Below are positions 1-11,186 of a DNA stretch of 64,000 nucleotides, one piece after another (position 1 is the stretch's first letter; every line of letters begins with the position of its first letter). The position numbers and the translations under genes were made by a program. The stretch is from Asparagopsis taxiformis (taxonomy: Eukaryota; Rhodophyta; Florideophyceae; Bonnemaisoniales; Bonnemaisoniaceae). The notes below the pieces were generated by a model that saw only the letters and a list, made by a program, of their open reading frames with translations, had not been told where the DNA came from and made no database searches. The DNA lies in NCBI GenBank assembly GCA_030407315.1, contig JALQPE010000059.1:1-64000 (forward strand), in the 5' to 3' direction.

Positions 1-836
1 AAAACATGTTCACATGTGCATGTTTTTGAGAATAGCCAATTTTAATTCAAATCAGGGTGTCTAATTTGGCCACAACGGCCCCAGGCAGGCCACCGCCCCG
101 ATCGGGCTATCACTGGCTTCTGTAAGCACCAACTGTAAGGCTGGCGTCTGACGAAGGGTCAATTTCAGCTCAATACGCCAGGGACAGGTCTTGGTCCTTG
201 TTCCATCATGGTCCCGCCCGCTCTCTCACGACACCTGAAATGGCGTCCGGTGGATGTCCAGCTCGATTGCATTGCTGGCCAGCCCAGAAATTCTAAAATT
301 TCGGGCACAGAAAAATATTGCAAAACATCGATTTGGGCGGTCGATTGTGCCGTACGGCACACCCCCATCTCAAAAACATGTTCACATGTGCATGTTTTTG
401 AGAATAGCCCAAATTTTAATTCAAATCAGGGGTGTCTAATTTGGCCACAACGGCCCAGGAACCGACCGCCGGCCCCGATCGGGGGCTATCACTGCGTCTG
501 TAAGCACCAACTGTAAGCCGGAGCCGGCTGCCGCCCCGATCGGGGCTATCACTGGCTTCTATAGCACCAATGTAAGCCAAAATCGCGTCTCACGAAGGGT
601 CGATTTCAGGCTCAACACGTCAGGGAAGGTCTTGGTCCTTGTTTCATCATGGTCCCGCCCCACCCTCCTCGCGACCAAACCTGAAATGGACGTCCGGTGG
701 ATGTCCAGCTCGATTGCATTGCTGGCCACCCAGAAATTCTAAAATTTCCGAAAATCAATTTGGTGGCCCAGCATCTCCTGTGCCGAAAATTCCCGCACTC
801 AGTTCTGATATACGTCTAGACGTGTTTCCCACTTGT
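1..836. repeat. Two degenerate tandem copies of a roughly 370-460 bp repeat
   Basis: The segment beginning near base 2 with an imperfect hairpin around AAAACATGTTCACATGTG recurs from about 374. Both copies continue with TCTAATTTGGCCACAACGG, a GATCGGG/CTATCACTGG stretch, a CTGTAAGCACCAACTGTAAG block and a CTTGGTCCTTGTTYCATCATGG block, then a GAAATTCTAAAATTT motif. The second copy has an extra partial duplication of the GATCGGG block. Short reading frames across it differ between copies and look non-coding. The same GAAATTCTAAAATTT type of motif reappears at 58640-58720, so this belongs to a dispersed family. Confidence 0.75.
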
Positions 837-1950
837 ACGCATCAGGGAAAGGCGTCACGGAAGGTTGACACTACGCTACTTGTGTACCGCGTCGTCTGAA
901 ATAGCGAGTAGTGTTTTGTTGTATAGTTGTGGAGTATGCGTCATGGTTTGTAAAGCTTGCAGAAACGGGATAGGGATGTGGGGGCCCTATTTTTATGAAT
1001 ACATGAGTACAATATTCAGGGTTGACAAAGCGGAAGGCATAGGCTCATACATGTTTGAGATTGCATAGTAGAGAAAATATTTTCATCGAAATTTACATGG
1101 AGCTGATGGAGGTTTTAAGGATGAGTATGAGAGGAAGAAAATTCTTCTGTGGTATGAGGATGTGTTCTGTGGGGGGATGGAATCTTGGGATGGTACAGGG
1201 GGAGGTGGAAATGTACGGAGTGCGGGTTTAGAATGGATTGTTGATTCGGAGGAGGAGTGCCGACAAGCATATTATGGGGATTGGGGAGACGCTGCGGGGT
1301 GTTGGGGTAGTGAGGGCGGAGGAGGTGTTTAGGTGGGACCGTAGGAGGGTGCGGTTGAAGCGCCGAGAGGAGGGGTTTTTAGGAAAGTGAGGAGAAAAAG
1401 GGGAGGGGGTGGCGTCCTGTTCTGGCTGTGGTGAGTGGGGATGTGATGGAGAAGAAGGGGGTTATTGTATTTGGGGAGGGAGGGGGAGTGGGAGGAAGGG
1501 TGCGAAGTGGGGGGTTGATATGTTGTTTCAGAGCGGGGAGGTTTCTGGGGATACGGCGGGGAGCCACCCGCAGTGCGGGAGCGTGGGCCGGTGGTGGTGG
1601 GTGTATACGGTATCGAAGATGCGGATGCGTGGGGGCATGGAGCAGCTGAGGGAGGGAGGGGTGGAGCAGGTCGGGTACGGGATGGGGGTGAGAGGTTTTG
1701 GAGAGTAAGCTGCAGGGGAAGTTTGTGTAGAGGGCGAAGGAGAGGGTTGAGGGTTAGAGAAGAGAGGGTACTGAAGAACAATACGTTTCAAAAGGTGATG
1801 GGGGAGAGCATGGTCGAGGAGATAGGGGGTGTTTGCCCTATTCTGAGGTAGTATGAGGACTGGTTATACGAAATCTGTACGGTAGAGCAGAAAGTAGGTA
1901 TGGAATGGAGGGTGCACCGTGGAAGCGGGGATAGGTATCTGAAAATGCGT
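837..1950. other. No gene seen; strongly purine-rich plus strand
   Basis: No convincing coding region. From about 1080 to 1900 the plus strand is very rich in G and A (runs such as GGGGAGGGAGGGGGAG), which makes long overlapping frames on both strands that are low-complexity Ser/Pro or Gly/Arg and unlikely to be real. Confidence 0.6.
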
Positions 1951-2833
1951 GCTAGAGTGGTATTGGGGGTGTTTGAGGTACAGTACGGGAGGGTGAGCAC
2001 CAACAGGAAGGGGGTGTGAGCGAGAGGATGAAAAAATTAAGAAGAAATTGGAGTCGAACCGACAAGGAAAAATAGAGTGGTCGCCGTGATGGATGCGGAC
2101 ATCCATGTCGAGCACGGCGGCAGAAATTTCCTGGGGTCGAAATTTTTGAATTTCTGAACCGGCGCCCGTCCTAGGTGGACATAGACATGGCGGAAGTCCA
2201 TCCCGAGGGGGACATCGGGTACTAGAAACAATGAATGTCGCCCTAGTAATACTAGACGTACTAGACCGCATGGACGTCCGGTTTAGGCGGACATGCCATC
2301 CAAAATACTGGAGAACATGGACGTCCGCCTAGTAATACTAGGTGTACTAGAGGTTTGTGGACGTCCGCGTCCATTTCCGGAACACAGACGAATGTGTACT
2401 AGAGTGGTATTGGGGTGTTTGAGGTACAGTACGGGGAGGTGAGCACCAACAGGAAGGGGGTGTGAGCGAGAGGATGAAAAAATTAAAGACGAAATTGGAG
2501 TCGACCGACGAGGAGGAAATAGAGTGGTCGCCGTGATGGATGCGGACATCCATGTCGAGCACGGCGACAGAAATTTCTGGGTCGAAATTTTTGAATTTCT
2601 GAACCGGCGCCCGTCCTAGGTGGACATAGACATGGTGGAAGTCCATCCCGAGGGGGACATCCGTGGTACTAGAAACAATGAATGTCGCCCGAGTAATACT
2701 AGACGTACTAGACCGCATGGACGTCCGGTTCTAGGCGGACATCCAAAAATACTGGAGAGCATGGACGTCCGCCTAGTAATACTAGGTGTACTAGAGGTTG
2801 TGGACGTCCGCGTCCATTTCCGAAAACACAGAC
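1951..2833. repeat. Tandem duplication (about 440 bp x 2) rich in GGACGTCC palindromes
   Basis: Copy one runs about 1951-2397 and copy two about 2400-2833. Both begin CTAGAGTGGTATTGGGG, pass through GTCGCCGTGATGGATGCGG, and end with GTGGACGTCCGCGTCCA followed by TTCCGAAAACACAGACG (one base different in copy one). GGACGTCC palindromes and CTAGTAATACTAG motifs give strong local hairpins. The right edge at 2833 abuts the truncated transposase, and the same terminal sequence occurs at 7635-7667 beside another truncated element, so it probably marks the end of a mobile element. Confidence 0.75.
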
Positions 2834-5126
2834 GTGTGTCACCGAGTTGCTGGAATAGCGTTATGGTGCCAGACGGGAACGAGGAGTTGTGCAGAGGCAA
2901 AAGAGTGGCAGGATCGGGCTGTCCGTCGATATCTGCAACGAGGAGGGTTGCATCGGGCAGCAGGGAGGCAAAGTCGTGCAGTGCAACGGTGAATCCGTCG
3001 CGAACGAGTACTGCACCGTCTGTGGGCGATATCATCCGTGGGTTTCCCAATGTGTTGGATGGGGTGTGACCAGTTGGAGTGGCCAAGGAGAATTCCATGT
3101 GGCGAATAGTCTCTTCCATGGCTGTGGAGCGCCTTCGAGAGGTTTTCCTATAACTCTGTTTGAACAGAAGATGCGAGTGTTCGTAGGGGCCTGCATCAAT
3201 GTGTTCCAGGGCGCCATATCTCTGCAAGTCACCGGGAAGATGGTCTAGAAGATGGAACTTGAAAGTTTTGAGACCTGTGGTGTGGAATGGGCCGAGGGTG
3301 GAGAGCATTGATTGTTTGAAATAGGAAATGGAGTTCTGGAGGCTTTCTAGTTCGGCGGCAGTCCAGTGCTTGATGCGACCGCGTTTCATGACCCATGCGA
3401 CGAGGTCAGAGTATTGCGTGCAGATGGAAGTGAGAGGGGCTGTCTCTACTTCGTCACAGCATGTGTCAATGAATGCTGCGATGAAAGGGAACACCATGTC
3501 GACATGGTGATAGTCTTTGGCTGCGAGCATGCCGCGTATGCCGTCCTCCGTGAAGAGGCCGTTCAAATTGGTGCCCTTCTCACCCTTGGAGAAGTCGACA
3601 TGAAGACCGGTGATGTAGTAGTCGCGTTCGATAGCGGACAGAATGCTGTTTGAGCCGGCGAGGATGGATTTTTTCACCTTCTTGAAGGTGCTAGGTGTCC
3701 CGGAATGGGAGGCAGTGGTGGTGGTGAGGTCTGGGGAGCTGAGGCGGTGACAATGCACTGTTTGATGAGCTTTGAGATGCCGAGGTGGAGATTGTGCAGA
3801 GGCTCGAAGGAGAAAATGTTGTAGGGGTCTAGGGGACTGTTGGTGGGTAAAGAGCGGTCGATTCGAGGACAGAGTGTTGTTCGAGGAGGGAGAGAGCTTC
3901 GAGCGGAGCAGTTGTATGCTCCTGAGCGCTCTCTTGGCGTGCAGAGCGTGTATCATCGAGGGAGCGGGGCTGGTGTGGCGCGCTGGATTCAAGTTGAGTG
4001 GCGGGGATGTAGCAGCGGTGGCAGGGATGTGTGGTGGTAGTGCTGTTGCGAGTGCATGAGAGCTCTTTGGCCTCTGGAAAGTCGCAGCAATAATTGGCTA
4101 GGATGGGAAAGCATTGGCGGGCAGTTGCAGTGGAGTCTGTGCAGGGGAACCTGGAAGAGAACGCGGTGGATAGGGACGAAAACACTTTTTCGAGTGCTTT
4201 ATGAAGAATATCAATTTTGCGAGCGCGACTAGCAGAACTAGAGGTTGTCGGCATTTCATCACCAAACAAGGCGTTGGACGAAGGGTTAACAATGTACGGA
4301 AGATACCCGACGATGGTGAGGCCGGTACGGATGCAGTGGCGACGGAGGGGGCGGAGAAGTTGAGCAGTGTGACGTGTATGGGGTATGCGACGATTGCGGA
4401 GCTCTTGAGGCTTGTGCTGCTCTTGTCGGAGTACACTTGGAGGAGGCCGGCAAAGGAGGAAGCGGTGGGATCATTTTCCTCTGCCCATACGACCTGTGGA
4501 TCTTCCGAGAGCTGCACGCGCTGTCTAGTAACCTGGTGCAGCGTTTTCGCGAATTCTGTGTGTAGGGGATGAGAAAATATTGCGGTACCGTCTGGGGCGG
4601 TCTGTGGGGAGGGGTGGAAGAGAGTATTTTGGTCGTTAGCCAGTGCTAACTGCCTGCGGAGCATGTCGACTGGGTCGCGGAGGTACAGCTGTGCCGAGTA
4701 CTTACCAGTTTTGTCTGGAATGATGTGGCTCTTGTAACCTTCGGTGCGGAAATGTGTTTTGACCATGGAAGCAGTAACGTGGCGACATTCTTCTACGGTG
4801 CGAACGGCGCTGTTGAACTTTTCTAGGGAGAATGCGGGGTCTTGTAGGATGGTGATGACTTCGCTCACGCGGCCAGCGCCGGCCTTGTACTCGAGGGTTG
4901 TGAGACTGGCGGCGAGGGATTGCACGAGGAGGTCTGCGCGGGAGGGGGTTGAGGTTGGTGGCAGTGGAGCGTCACAGGGTGAGTCGCTGGAGGAAGCACG
5001 ACCAGATTCTGGGTCTGGGGAGCTGGGTTGCGGGGAATCATGGTCGCCGTTTCGAGCAGGCTCATGGGTGACGGCAGGGACACGAGCGTTGTTGAAATGT
5101 TGGGAGAGGGGTTGTAGTAGAAGCAT
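2834..5126 (-). pseudogene. Plavaka-like (CACTA superfamily) DDE transposase, broken
   Basis: Coding similarity is spread over three frames on the minus strand. From the N-terminal side: a block ending RDPVDMLRRQL; then the diagnostic block LLQVYSDKSS ... AYPIHVTLLNF, which matches the SDKTQL...YPVYLTLGN signature of Plavaka transposases; then, after a frame change near 4250, a CFPILANYCCDFPEAKEL block followed by a Cys-rich stretch; then, in a third frame near 3830-3700, an FEPLHNLHLGISK block corresponding to the PDLLHQLHKG region; and finally GALEHIDAGPYEHSHL near 3100, the usual C-terminal conserved block. Family enzymes cut and paste CACTA-type elements. The frame changes could be introns or mutations; the 3' end is cut by the repeat at 2833, so I call it a pseudogene. 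No TIR was found for this copy. Confidence 0.7.
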
Positions 5127-5747
5127 CCTTCATACTTGCATTCCATGTCGAGTTTTGACGCAAAAGGGAGGATTGCGAGCTGAACAGGGGAGACTGTGCC
5201 GTCCAGATGCGACCAATTTTATTTTTGTGGTGCTTTCGAGACTTGGAATGTAACGTGCTCGTTCGTAGTTTTGTGGGTAGTAGTTTTGTGCTCACTCCAG
5301 CTGACATCCCAACGGTGGAATTTAACCGAGAGTTCAATCATTTCCAACTGTTACATCACATTGCGTGCTAGCAACGTGTGCATGGAAGGACGAACGACCG
5401 CCCTGGGACATGAATTTTCAATCAATTCATTAGTAATAATAAACTTTTTTATTTCCGAACTTCGTGGAATCTGAATGTGCTTTACAGCGGATATGCCACG
5501 GATCATGTAAGGAAAGCAAATGGATTCTCATATATATGATTATATGTTTATATTTGTTGTTCTCGATCCGGATCTCATTGTTCGGGGATTCAGAGACCAT
5601 GGCTTGGGCCATACTCAATCTCACTGCCGGCAATGATTTCGAGTATGCACAGCAAGACTTAAGCGGACGCTGAAAGCTGTCCGGTCGACGCCGCAGGCTC
5701 CACTCCGCCCTCATCACCGACTGATCTTCTTTGACCGACTTTGCTTT
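5127..5747. other. No gene seen
   Basis: AT-rich sequence upstream of the broken transposase. The frames are short and unrelated to anything I recognise. It may hold the 5' terminal region of the transposon, but no clear terminal repeat is visible. Confidence 0.5.
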
Positions 5748-5785
5748 GTACGTGCGCGAATCTTGATCAAGATTCGCGCACGTAC
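5748..5785. repeat. Perfect 38-bp palindrome
   Basis: The arm GTACGTGCGCGAATCTTGA is followed directly by its exact reverse complement, with no spacer. It lies between non-coding sequence and the start of the tandem repeats at 5800. Confidence 0.9.
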
Positions 5786-5799
5786 CTTCGTTCCATCCT

Positions 5800-6850
5800 C
5801 TACCCTCGAGGGTATGCGTTGAGGGAAGCGTGGGTTTTGAGTCTGACTATTTCCGTTGATGCGATGTTTTTCATGGGAAGCCTGTTGACTGATGGTGTGT
5901 ATTGAGCGGAGGATGGAAGAGAGGTACGTGAAGTTATGAAAGTATGCTGCGAGGGAAGGTTGGTTTAGAGTCTGACTGTTGTGGTTGATTCCGATGTTGT
6001 GTAGATGATGCAGGCATGTTGATGACGGAAGGTAAGTTTCACTGAGCACCAAGACTTGTTTTGCGAAGATATGGACTGCTGACTTTGATTATTATTCATT
6101 GCAAGGTTTTTGGATCATGGTTTGTATTGTGTGTAGGATGGATGAGAGGTACATTAGCGAGTTCTCAGGGTATGTAGCAAGGGAAACGTTGCTTTTGAAT
6201 CTGACTGTTGCGATTGATTCCGATGTTGCGTAGGTGATGGAGGAATAGTGATGACAGAAGGTAAGTCACACTGGGCGCCCAGACCGGTTGTGCGAAGATG
6301 CGGAATGCTGACTACTTTTCTTGGCTACACGATTACGTGATTTATGGTTTTTATTGTGTGTAGGATGGAACAGGTAAGGTAAGTGTGCGAGTTTTGAAAG
6401 TAAGCAGCGAGGGAAGGTTGGTTTTGAGTCTGACTATTTCTGTTGATGGGATATTTTTCATTAGAGCCTATGGAGTCATGGTGTGTATTGTGTGGAGCGA
6501 AGGTAAGTGTGCGAGTTTTGAAAGTATGCTGTGAGGGAAGGTTGATTTGAGTCTGACTGTTTGTGTTGATTCCGATGTTGTGTAGATGATGCAGGAATGT
6601 TGATGACAGAAGGTAAGTTTCACTGAGCACCAAGACTTGTATTGCGAAGATATGGACTGCTGACTTTGATTATTCATTGCAAGGTTTTTGATCATGGTTT
6701 GTATTTTGTGTAGGATGGATGATTCACTCATCCTCTCGGAGAGGTAAGTAAGGGAGTTTCTAGGATATCTGTCGTGGTAAGCGTTGCTTTTGAATCTGAC
6801 TGTTGGGGTTGATGTTTTGTATGTGATGCAGGAGTGGTGAAGCAGGAACG
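5800..6850. repeat. Degenerate tandem repeats, about 125-230 bp spacing
   Basis: The core GAGTCTGACTRTT (GAATCTGACTGTT in some copies) recurs near 5838, 5969, 6198, 6427, 6550 and 6796. It is embedded in longer repeated blocks: GAGGGAAGGTTGGTTT before it, and GATTCCGATGTTGTGTAG, TGATGACAGAAGGTAAGT, CACTGAGCACCAAGACTTG and ATCATGGTTTGTATTGTGTG after it. No conserved reading frame runs through the copies. Function unknown. Confidence 0.75.
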
Positions 6851-7179
6851 GCAGGACTGAAGGAGAGTGAAGAAGGGATGTAGGAAGATGGGGAATGAAG
6901 CTGTGAGGTGTTTCTGGTATGTGTATATTTTCGGGCATACGATAGAAGTGAGAGTGCGTTTCAAGTGGTGTAAGATTTTGCTGACCATGTTCGTGTTTGA
7001 TGTCTTGATGATTTATGGGCTGGGGTGGTGTCGAGGAAAGCGGGGATGGTATTGGGAAGGAGCGTATTTTTTGTAATCTAGGTCGTGAGGGTTCTTGAAG
7101 TATGTGCGGATGGTGGTGCATGGCGTTCGGATGGTAGGGAGAACGCGATAGTGAGGGAGATGGGTGATCGACGATATGC
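6851..7179. other. No gene seen
   Basis: Mixed AT-rich sequence between two tandem-repeat blocks; reading frames are short and low in complexity. Confidence 0.5.
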
Positions 7180-7320
7180 TGACAGGTATTTTGTATTCTG
7201 GCTGGATACGTATTTCGTATTCTGGCTGGATACATATTACGTATTCTGGCTGGATACGTATTTCCTATTCTAACCGGGTATTTATTTCCTATTCTGACCA
7301 GATATGTATTCCCTATTCTA
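7180..7320. repeat. Short tandem repeat, about 24-26 bp unit, 5 copies
   Basis: Units of the form TATTCTGGCTGGATACGTAT repeat three times nearly exactly and then decay (TATTCTAACCGGGTATTTAT, TATTCTGACCAGATATGTAT). Confidence 0.85.
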
Positions 7321-7440
7321 GAGAGACGTATTGTATACGAGCAGTTTCGTAAATGAGAGAATAAAATACGGTCTGATATGGGCCCTGAATTTACCATCCG
7401 CTGTAATTTCTTCCCTCCCGGTTTTCGCTGATATATTGTA

Positions 7441-7667
7441 TACTGGATGTCGGGTCCTAGTATTCCGCCATATGTACTAGAGAAAGTGGATGTCGGGTCC
7501 TAGTATTCCGCCATATGTACTAGAGAAAGTGGACGTCCGCATCCAAAAAATTTTTATTTTTTTTGGACGCGGACGTTCATTTGTTCTAGTAAATCTCGGG
7601 GCCGACTAGGACCCGTACTAGAGAGACTGGACGTCCGCGTCCACTTCCGAAAACACAGACGTATTGC
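7441..7667. repeat. Repeat ending in the same terminus as the 1951-2833 family
   Basis: It begins with two direct copies (about 53 bp each) of a unit containing GGATGTCGGGTCCTAGTATT and CATATGTACTAGAGAAAGT. A hairpin around GGACGTCCGCATCC and GGACGCGGACGTTC follows, then the end GTACTAGAGAGACTGGACGTCC...TTCCGAAAACACAGACG. This end is shared with 2393 and 2833. Immediately to the right, the antisense gene of a family 2 LTR element begins abruptly. Confidence 0.7.
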
Positions 7668-9224
7668 GCGTACTCTCGCGAGTTGGTCGCACGCATCACG
7701 TGTAGCTCGTTGGTTGATAACGCGGACAATACGGCATCCACGGTCACGACGTCATGGGCTTCTAGATGCGCGAACGCGCTGCGCGACGGGTTGCGCGGCG
7801 ATTTTAACAGAAGATGCGGAATCTCTGTGTGACGATGGACACCGAGCGAACCGTGCGCCCAGTCCACATTGCCGCGTTCCGCGTTCCACGGCAACCATTG
7901 GCCGCCTTCTTTGAAATCGATACCCGGCGCGACGTCGAAGACAGGCGTTTCGTCCCATGCGCAAGCGCGATGTTCCGATAGAAGGCTTTCCAAGTGTGCC
8001 GTAGAATACGAACCGCCGCGCACGACCGCCGACGCGCTCGATCCCAGCGATAAGTTTATCGCTTAAACGCACTATGCGGCGCTCGACGTAGGCGATATGG
8101 AGCCACGCACAGGCTATCATCACGACCCATTCGCTTAAAGCAACGGCCCAGAAGTACGAGCGCGTTTCGACGGGGACATTAAGACCAAGGAGGACAGACG
8201 GCGCGTAATGGAAGACGCAAGGCAAAGGGACCGACAAGGATTCGGGTGCTTCAGGCCAGTCGCGCGCGTCGTAACGAGGGAAGAAAGCGCCGATGCGATC
8301 TTCAGGGAATTCACGGAACTCGACGTCGCGGTGCGTGACGAAGTATCCTAACGTGCGACGCAAGCGTAACTCGCGGCGCGCCTCGGGGCGCATACTCGCG
8401 TCGAGAAACCAAGGTTCGCTCGTTGCCCCCTCGTGTTCCACGTCGTTCCACGGAACGCCCCCGTCTAATAAGAAGCCAGCGCTTGGCGCTGCCGCCCACG
8501 GCCGTGGGCGGCAGCGACCCGGGTCGAGGTGCGCGAATTCGTCGCGACGCATTGTACGGAGCCTCGCCAAGTGGCGTACGAGCCGTTCGTCAGCAGCGTC
8601 TTCAAGGAAATAGGCGTCGCATGGCAGGTTCGCGGGTACGGCCAAATCGCACAACGCCGATTCACGCCGCGCGTCCCATACCGTTTGCGCGTTGCGATGG
8701 CCGGGCAGGACGGCGTAGCGATTAACGTCGGCGATGCGGTCCCATTGAAAGCGGCGCGGATAATACTGTAGCCGACTTAGCTCCGACCACGTTGGTAGCG
8801 TACGCGGCAGAAAGCGAAACGCGGACGGATCTTCGTAACGAGCGCGCGGCGTCGGGATGGGAGCGTTTTGCGCGGCCGACGGAAGGGATACGGAGGAAGG
8901 AGCGGGTATGGAGCGGAGAGGAACGCCGATAGAAGAATGACCGCCAGTCACCGACGCCGGCGTACCCGTGACGTCTACGGTCTCGACGACGTTTGGTGAC
9001 GCCTCGACGCTGTTCGCATCGGAACCGCTCGCCGACCGCCGAACAGGCGCATTGATGGACGATGCCTGGGCTAAGGGAAGATAGAACGGGCTCTCGGGAC
9101 TTGCCGGCAAAGGAGTTGCGAAGCGCGGAGCGGCAGTCGGCGTGCGAGTAGGCGTCGTCATTTCGTCGCCAGGAGCGACGCCGGCACGGAGCCACCCAGG
9201 AAGAGATTCGTCGTCGTGCGCCAT
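7668..9224 (-). pseudogene. Antisense accessory ORF of a family 2 LTR retrotransposon, 3'-truncated
   Basis: It reads leftwards from an ATG at 9224, just upstream of the 3' LTR at 9414, so it is antisense to the element. The N-terminal third is rich in Thr, Ser, Pro and Ala. A conserved-looking globular part follows, with the string VPANLPCDAYFLEDAADE and a hydrophobic stretch SYFWAVALSEWVVMIACAW. The frame breaks near 8030-8050 and continues in another frame (KEGGQWLPWNAERG ... HDVVTVDAVLSALSTNEL) down to 7668, where an unrelated repeat cuts it. The spacing of W, VP, L, D, FL, D, V, R and RL residues matches the antisense ORF of the family 1 element at 48234-51500, as does its position in the element, so I infer homology. 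No known domain is recognised; function unknown. Confidence 0.6.
8487..8516. repeat. Perfect 30-bp GC palindrome inside the antisense ORF
   Basis: The arm CGCTGCCGCCCACGG is followed immediately by its exact reverse complement. It keeps the reading frame of the surrounding antisense gene. Confidence 0.85.
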
Positions 9225-9413
9225 CGCGATGAAGGAGCGGGCGACGATGGCGAAACGGAGAACGTGAATAGAGGAGAGAGAACGAAAGAGGAAGGAAAGT
9301 GACAGCGAAGGAGAAGAACGAGGAAAGAGAAAAACAGACGCGAGAAGAGGCAGCGGAAGGTATGCGTGAGAAGATGACGCGCGAGGACGCGCTGTGGAGT
9401 TAGTCGGGGGGAG

Positions 9414-10216
9414 TGTGGTACAATTTATTCGGTCGACGCGCGCGCGCTCGTAACGACTGCGTCTGGCTGAGTCCGCATGCATCCGCGAACTAGTTAGTTA
9501 GTAAGCGAGCGTACGCGTAGCGATCCGATTACGTGTCACGGCGCGCCTGAGCGAACGCGTGCGCGCGAACGAACCTGCGAGCTTGGCGCCACGTGTAGCG
9601 CCTTCTGCGAAATTCCCTTTATTTCCCCTTTTTTGGGTTTTTTATGACGAAAGTCTTTTTCCCAAATATTTCCCTTTTTTTGCGTGCGAGCGAGCGGCCG
9701 CCGGCCGGCCGCGCAAGGACAACCTGTCCTCAGTAGCTAGCTATTAATGGTCGTTCCGCTTCGCACCTTACCAATAAACAGCCAGCATCTTCGCAGCTAC
9801 GAGTTAAGCGTTTAGCGAATCGCGAGGACCGATTGCGTTGAAACGTTGCGTGCGGGTTGCTCACGATCGCCGACGTTCGCGTGCGCGCTGCGCATAAACC
9901 GATCGTCAAACCGCGTCGCACCGCGATAGCGCGCGTTGCGTCGCACGCCACTAGGCCAGGGATTTACGACCCCTGTGTGGATCGCGTTGTGCTCGAGTTT
10001 ACTCGGTGATCTCCCCCTGAGATCACGGCTTGCGCCGGCCCGCGAGTCCCGTGTTGCGATCGTTCCCTACGCGTTCCGCCGTTGTACCACCCGTTCGCCA
10101 GCGCGACCGAGCGACGCGTGAACGCAAGTTCAACCAGCGCGTTACGGTTCACCTCGCCCTGACACGGCTGCAATTCTAGAACTCCCTTAGCGATCGCCAC
10201 CCCGGCTGGTCCTACA
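9414..10216 (+). repeat. Family 2 LTR, 3' LTR of a truncated element
   Basis: It starts TGTGGTACAATT and ends GGTCCTACA, and is alignable along its length with the LTR at 60232-61038, which is followed by a primer site. A purine tract (AGTCGGGGGGAG) directly precedes it, as expected for a polypurine tract before a 3' LTR. No primer site follows it, and the antisense ORF lies on its left, so this is the 3' LTR of an element whose left part was lost at 7668. Confidence 0.8.
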
Positions 10217-10423
10217 CTTTGCACTTCTCCTCTTCCATATGATATCATATTCCTCATGGACATCCAAAATGTGACTTCATCTACGTGGATATCACATGGG
10301 AACAGTCAGTACCAGTCCATCTCTCTACCGTCCTTGCACCGCTACGGCTGCCATCCATTGCACAAACTGGAGTGACCATCAAAGATCATGGTTCCAGTCC
10401 ATCATGGTACTGTCATACATATG
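10217..10423. other. Unique spacer between two LTR elements
   Basis: Sequence with ATATGATATCATAT palindromes and no gene. Its last five bases, ATATG (10419-10423), are the left target duplication of the family 1 element. Confidence 0.6.
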
Positions 10424-11109
10424 TGTCGTACCGCCTGGCGGTCCTCGCTGATCGAGCCGTGTCGCTTCCCTATTGGGTACCCACTTACGGGATGTGCCAA
10501 TCAGAAGGCACCAGCCAACTGGCGTGTTTCCTATACTTAGGACCAGCTATGGCTGACAAATAACCCCACCCGGGCCTATCGGCCCCGGCCAAGACCCCAC
10601 AAGGGGGCAAATTTTAACTTAGGCTGATCAGCCATACATTACAATGTAAGCCTATTGGCAATGACCTCGCGGGTAGGCGAGCGCCAGTAATTGGGTTCTG
10701 ATTGGTCACTAACTGGATATTTATTCCTAACCACTAACCCTAGCTTACAGTAGACTTAGTATAAAACGGCCACTGGAATAGCCAGTAGGCACGGTTTCTA
10801 GAGTAACGTAAACTCAAGTGGAATTACGACCCACTGGAACAGTGTTCGCATACCTATTGTTCAACCCCTCTCCGGGAAAACCTTAGGGTTAGCCAACAGC
10901 TCGACGGATTACGTCATCTTGCTACATTAATACGCCTCTCGCGTGAGCACCCCTTTGTCACGCAACCCCCTCCGGGTAACGACACCTTCTCTCTCACGAG
11001 ACTACCCGCTGGGTACCTATAAGGTTCATCTGCTCTACCACTTCCTCTACCGAGGCTCGGGACACCTGTCGGGTGGTTTGCCGCTCTAGCGGATTTTCTA
11101 CCTGCTACA
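10424..11109 (+). repeat. 5' LTR, family 1
   Basis: 686 bp, TGTCGTACC...CTGCTACA. Same sequence as 52002-52687 and, reversed, 55199-55884. A TATAAAA box lies at 10760-10766. The primer site begins two bases after the LTR. Confidence 0.93.
10760..10766 (+). promoter_or_regulatory. TATA box of the LTR promoter
   Basis: TATAAAA about 335 bases into the LTR, where the U3/R boundary would be expected. The same box is at 52338-52344 in the 3' LTR. Confidence 0.55.
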
Positions 11110-11110
11110 T

Positions 11111-11128
11111 TGGTCTCTCGACCTAGAA
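11111..11128 (+). other. Primer binding site
   Basis: TGGTCTCTCGACCTAGAA starts 2 bases after the LTR end, with the TGG expected to pair with a tRNA CCA end. The same 18 bases follow the unrelated LTR of family 2 at 61041-61058. The donor tRNA is not identified. Confidence 0.7.
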
Positions 11129-11186
11129 CCTTGTACCCTCGGGTAAGTCTCTTTGAGAGAAATTTTCCTTCACAATCATCTTCACG

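Noticed and set aside
1329..1851. Several overlapping open frames of 60-150 codons on both strands
   Set aside because: They come from a purine-rich strand that lacks stop codons; products are Ser/Pro or Gly/Arg runs without domain features.
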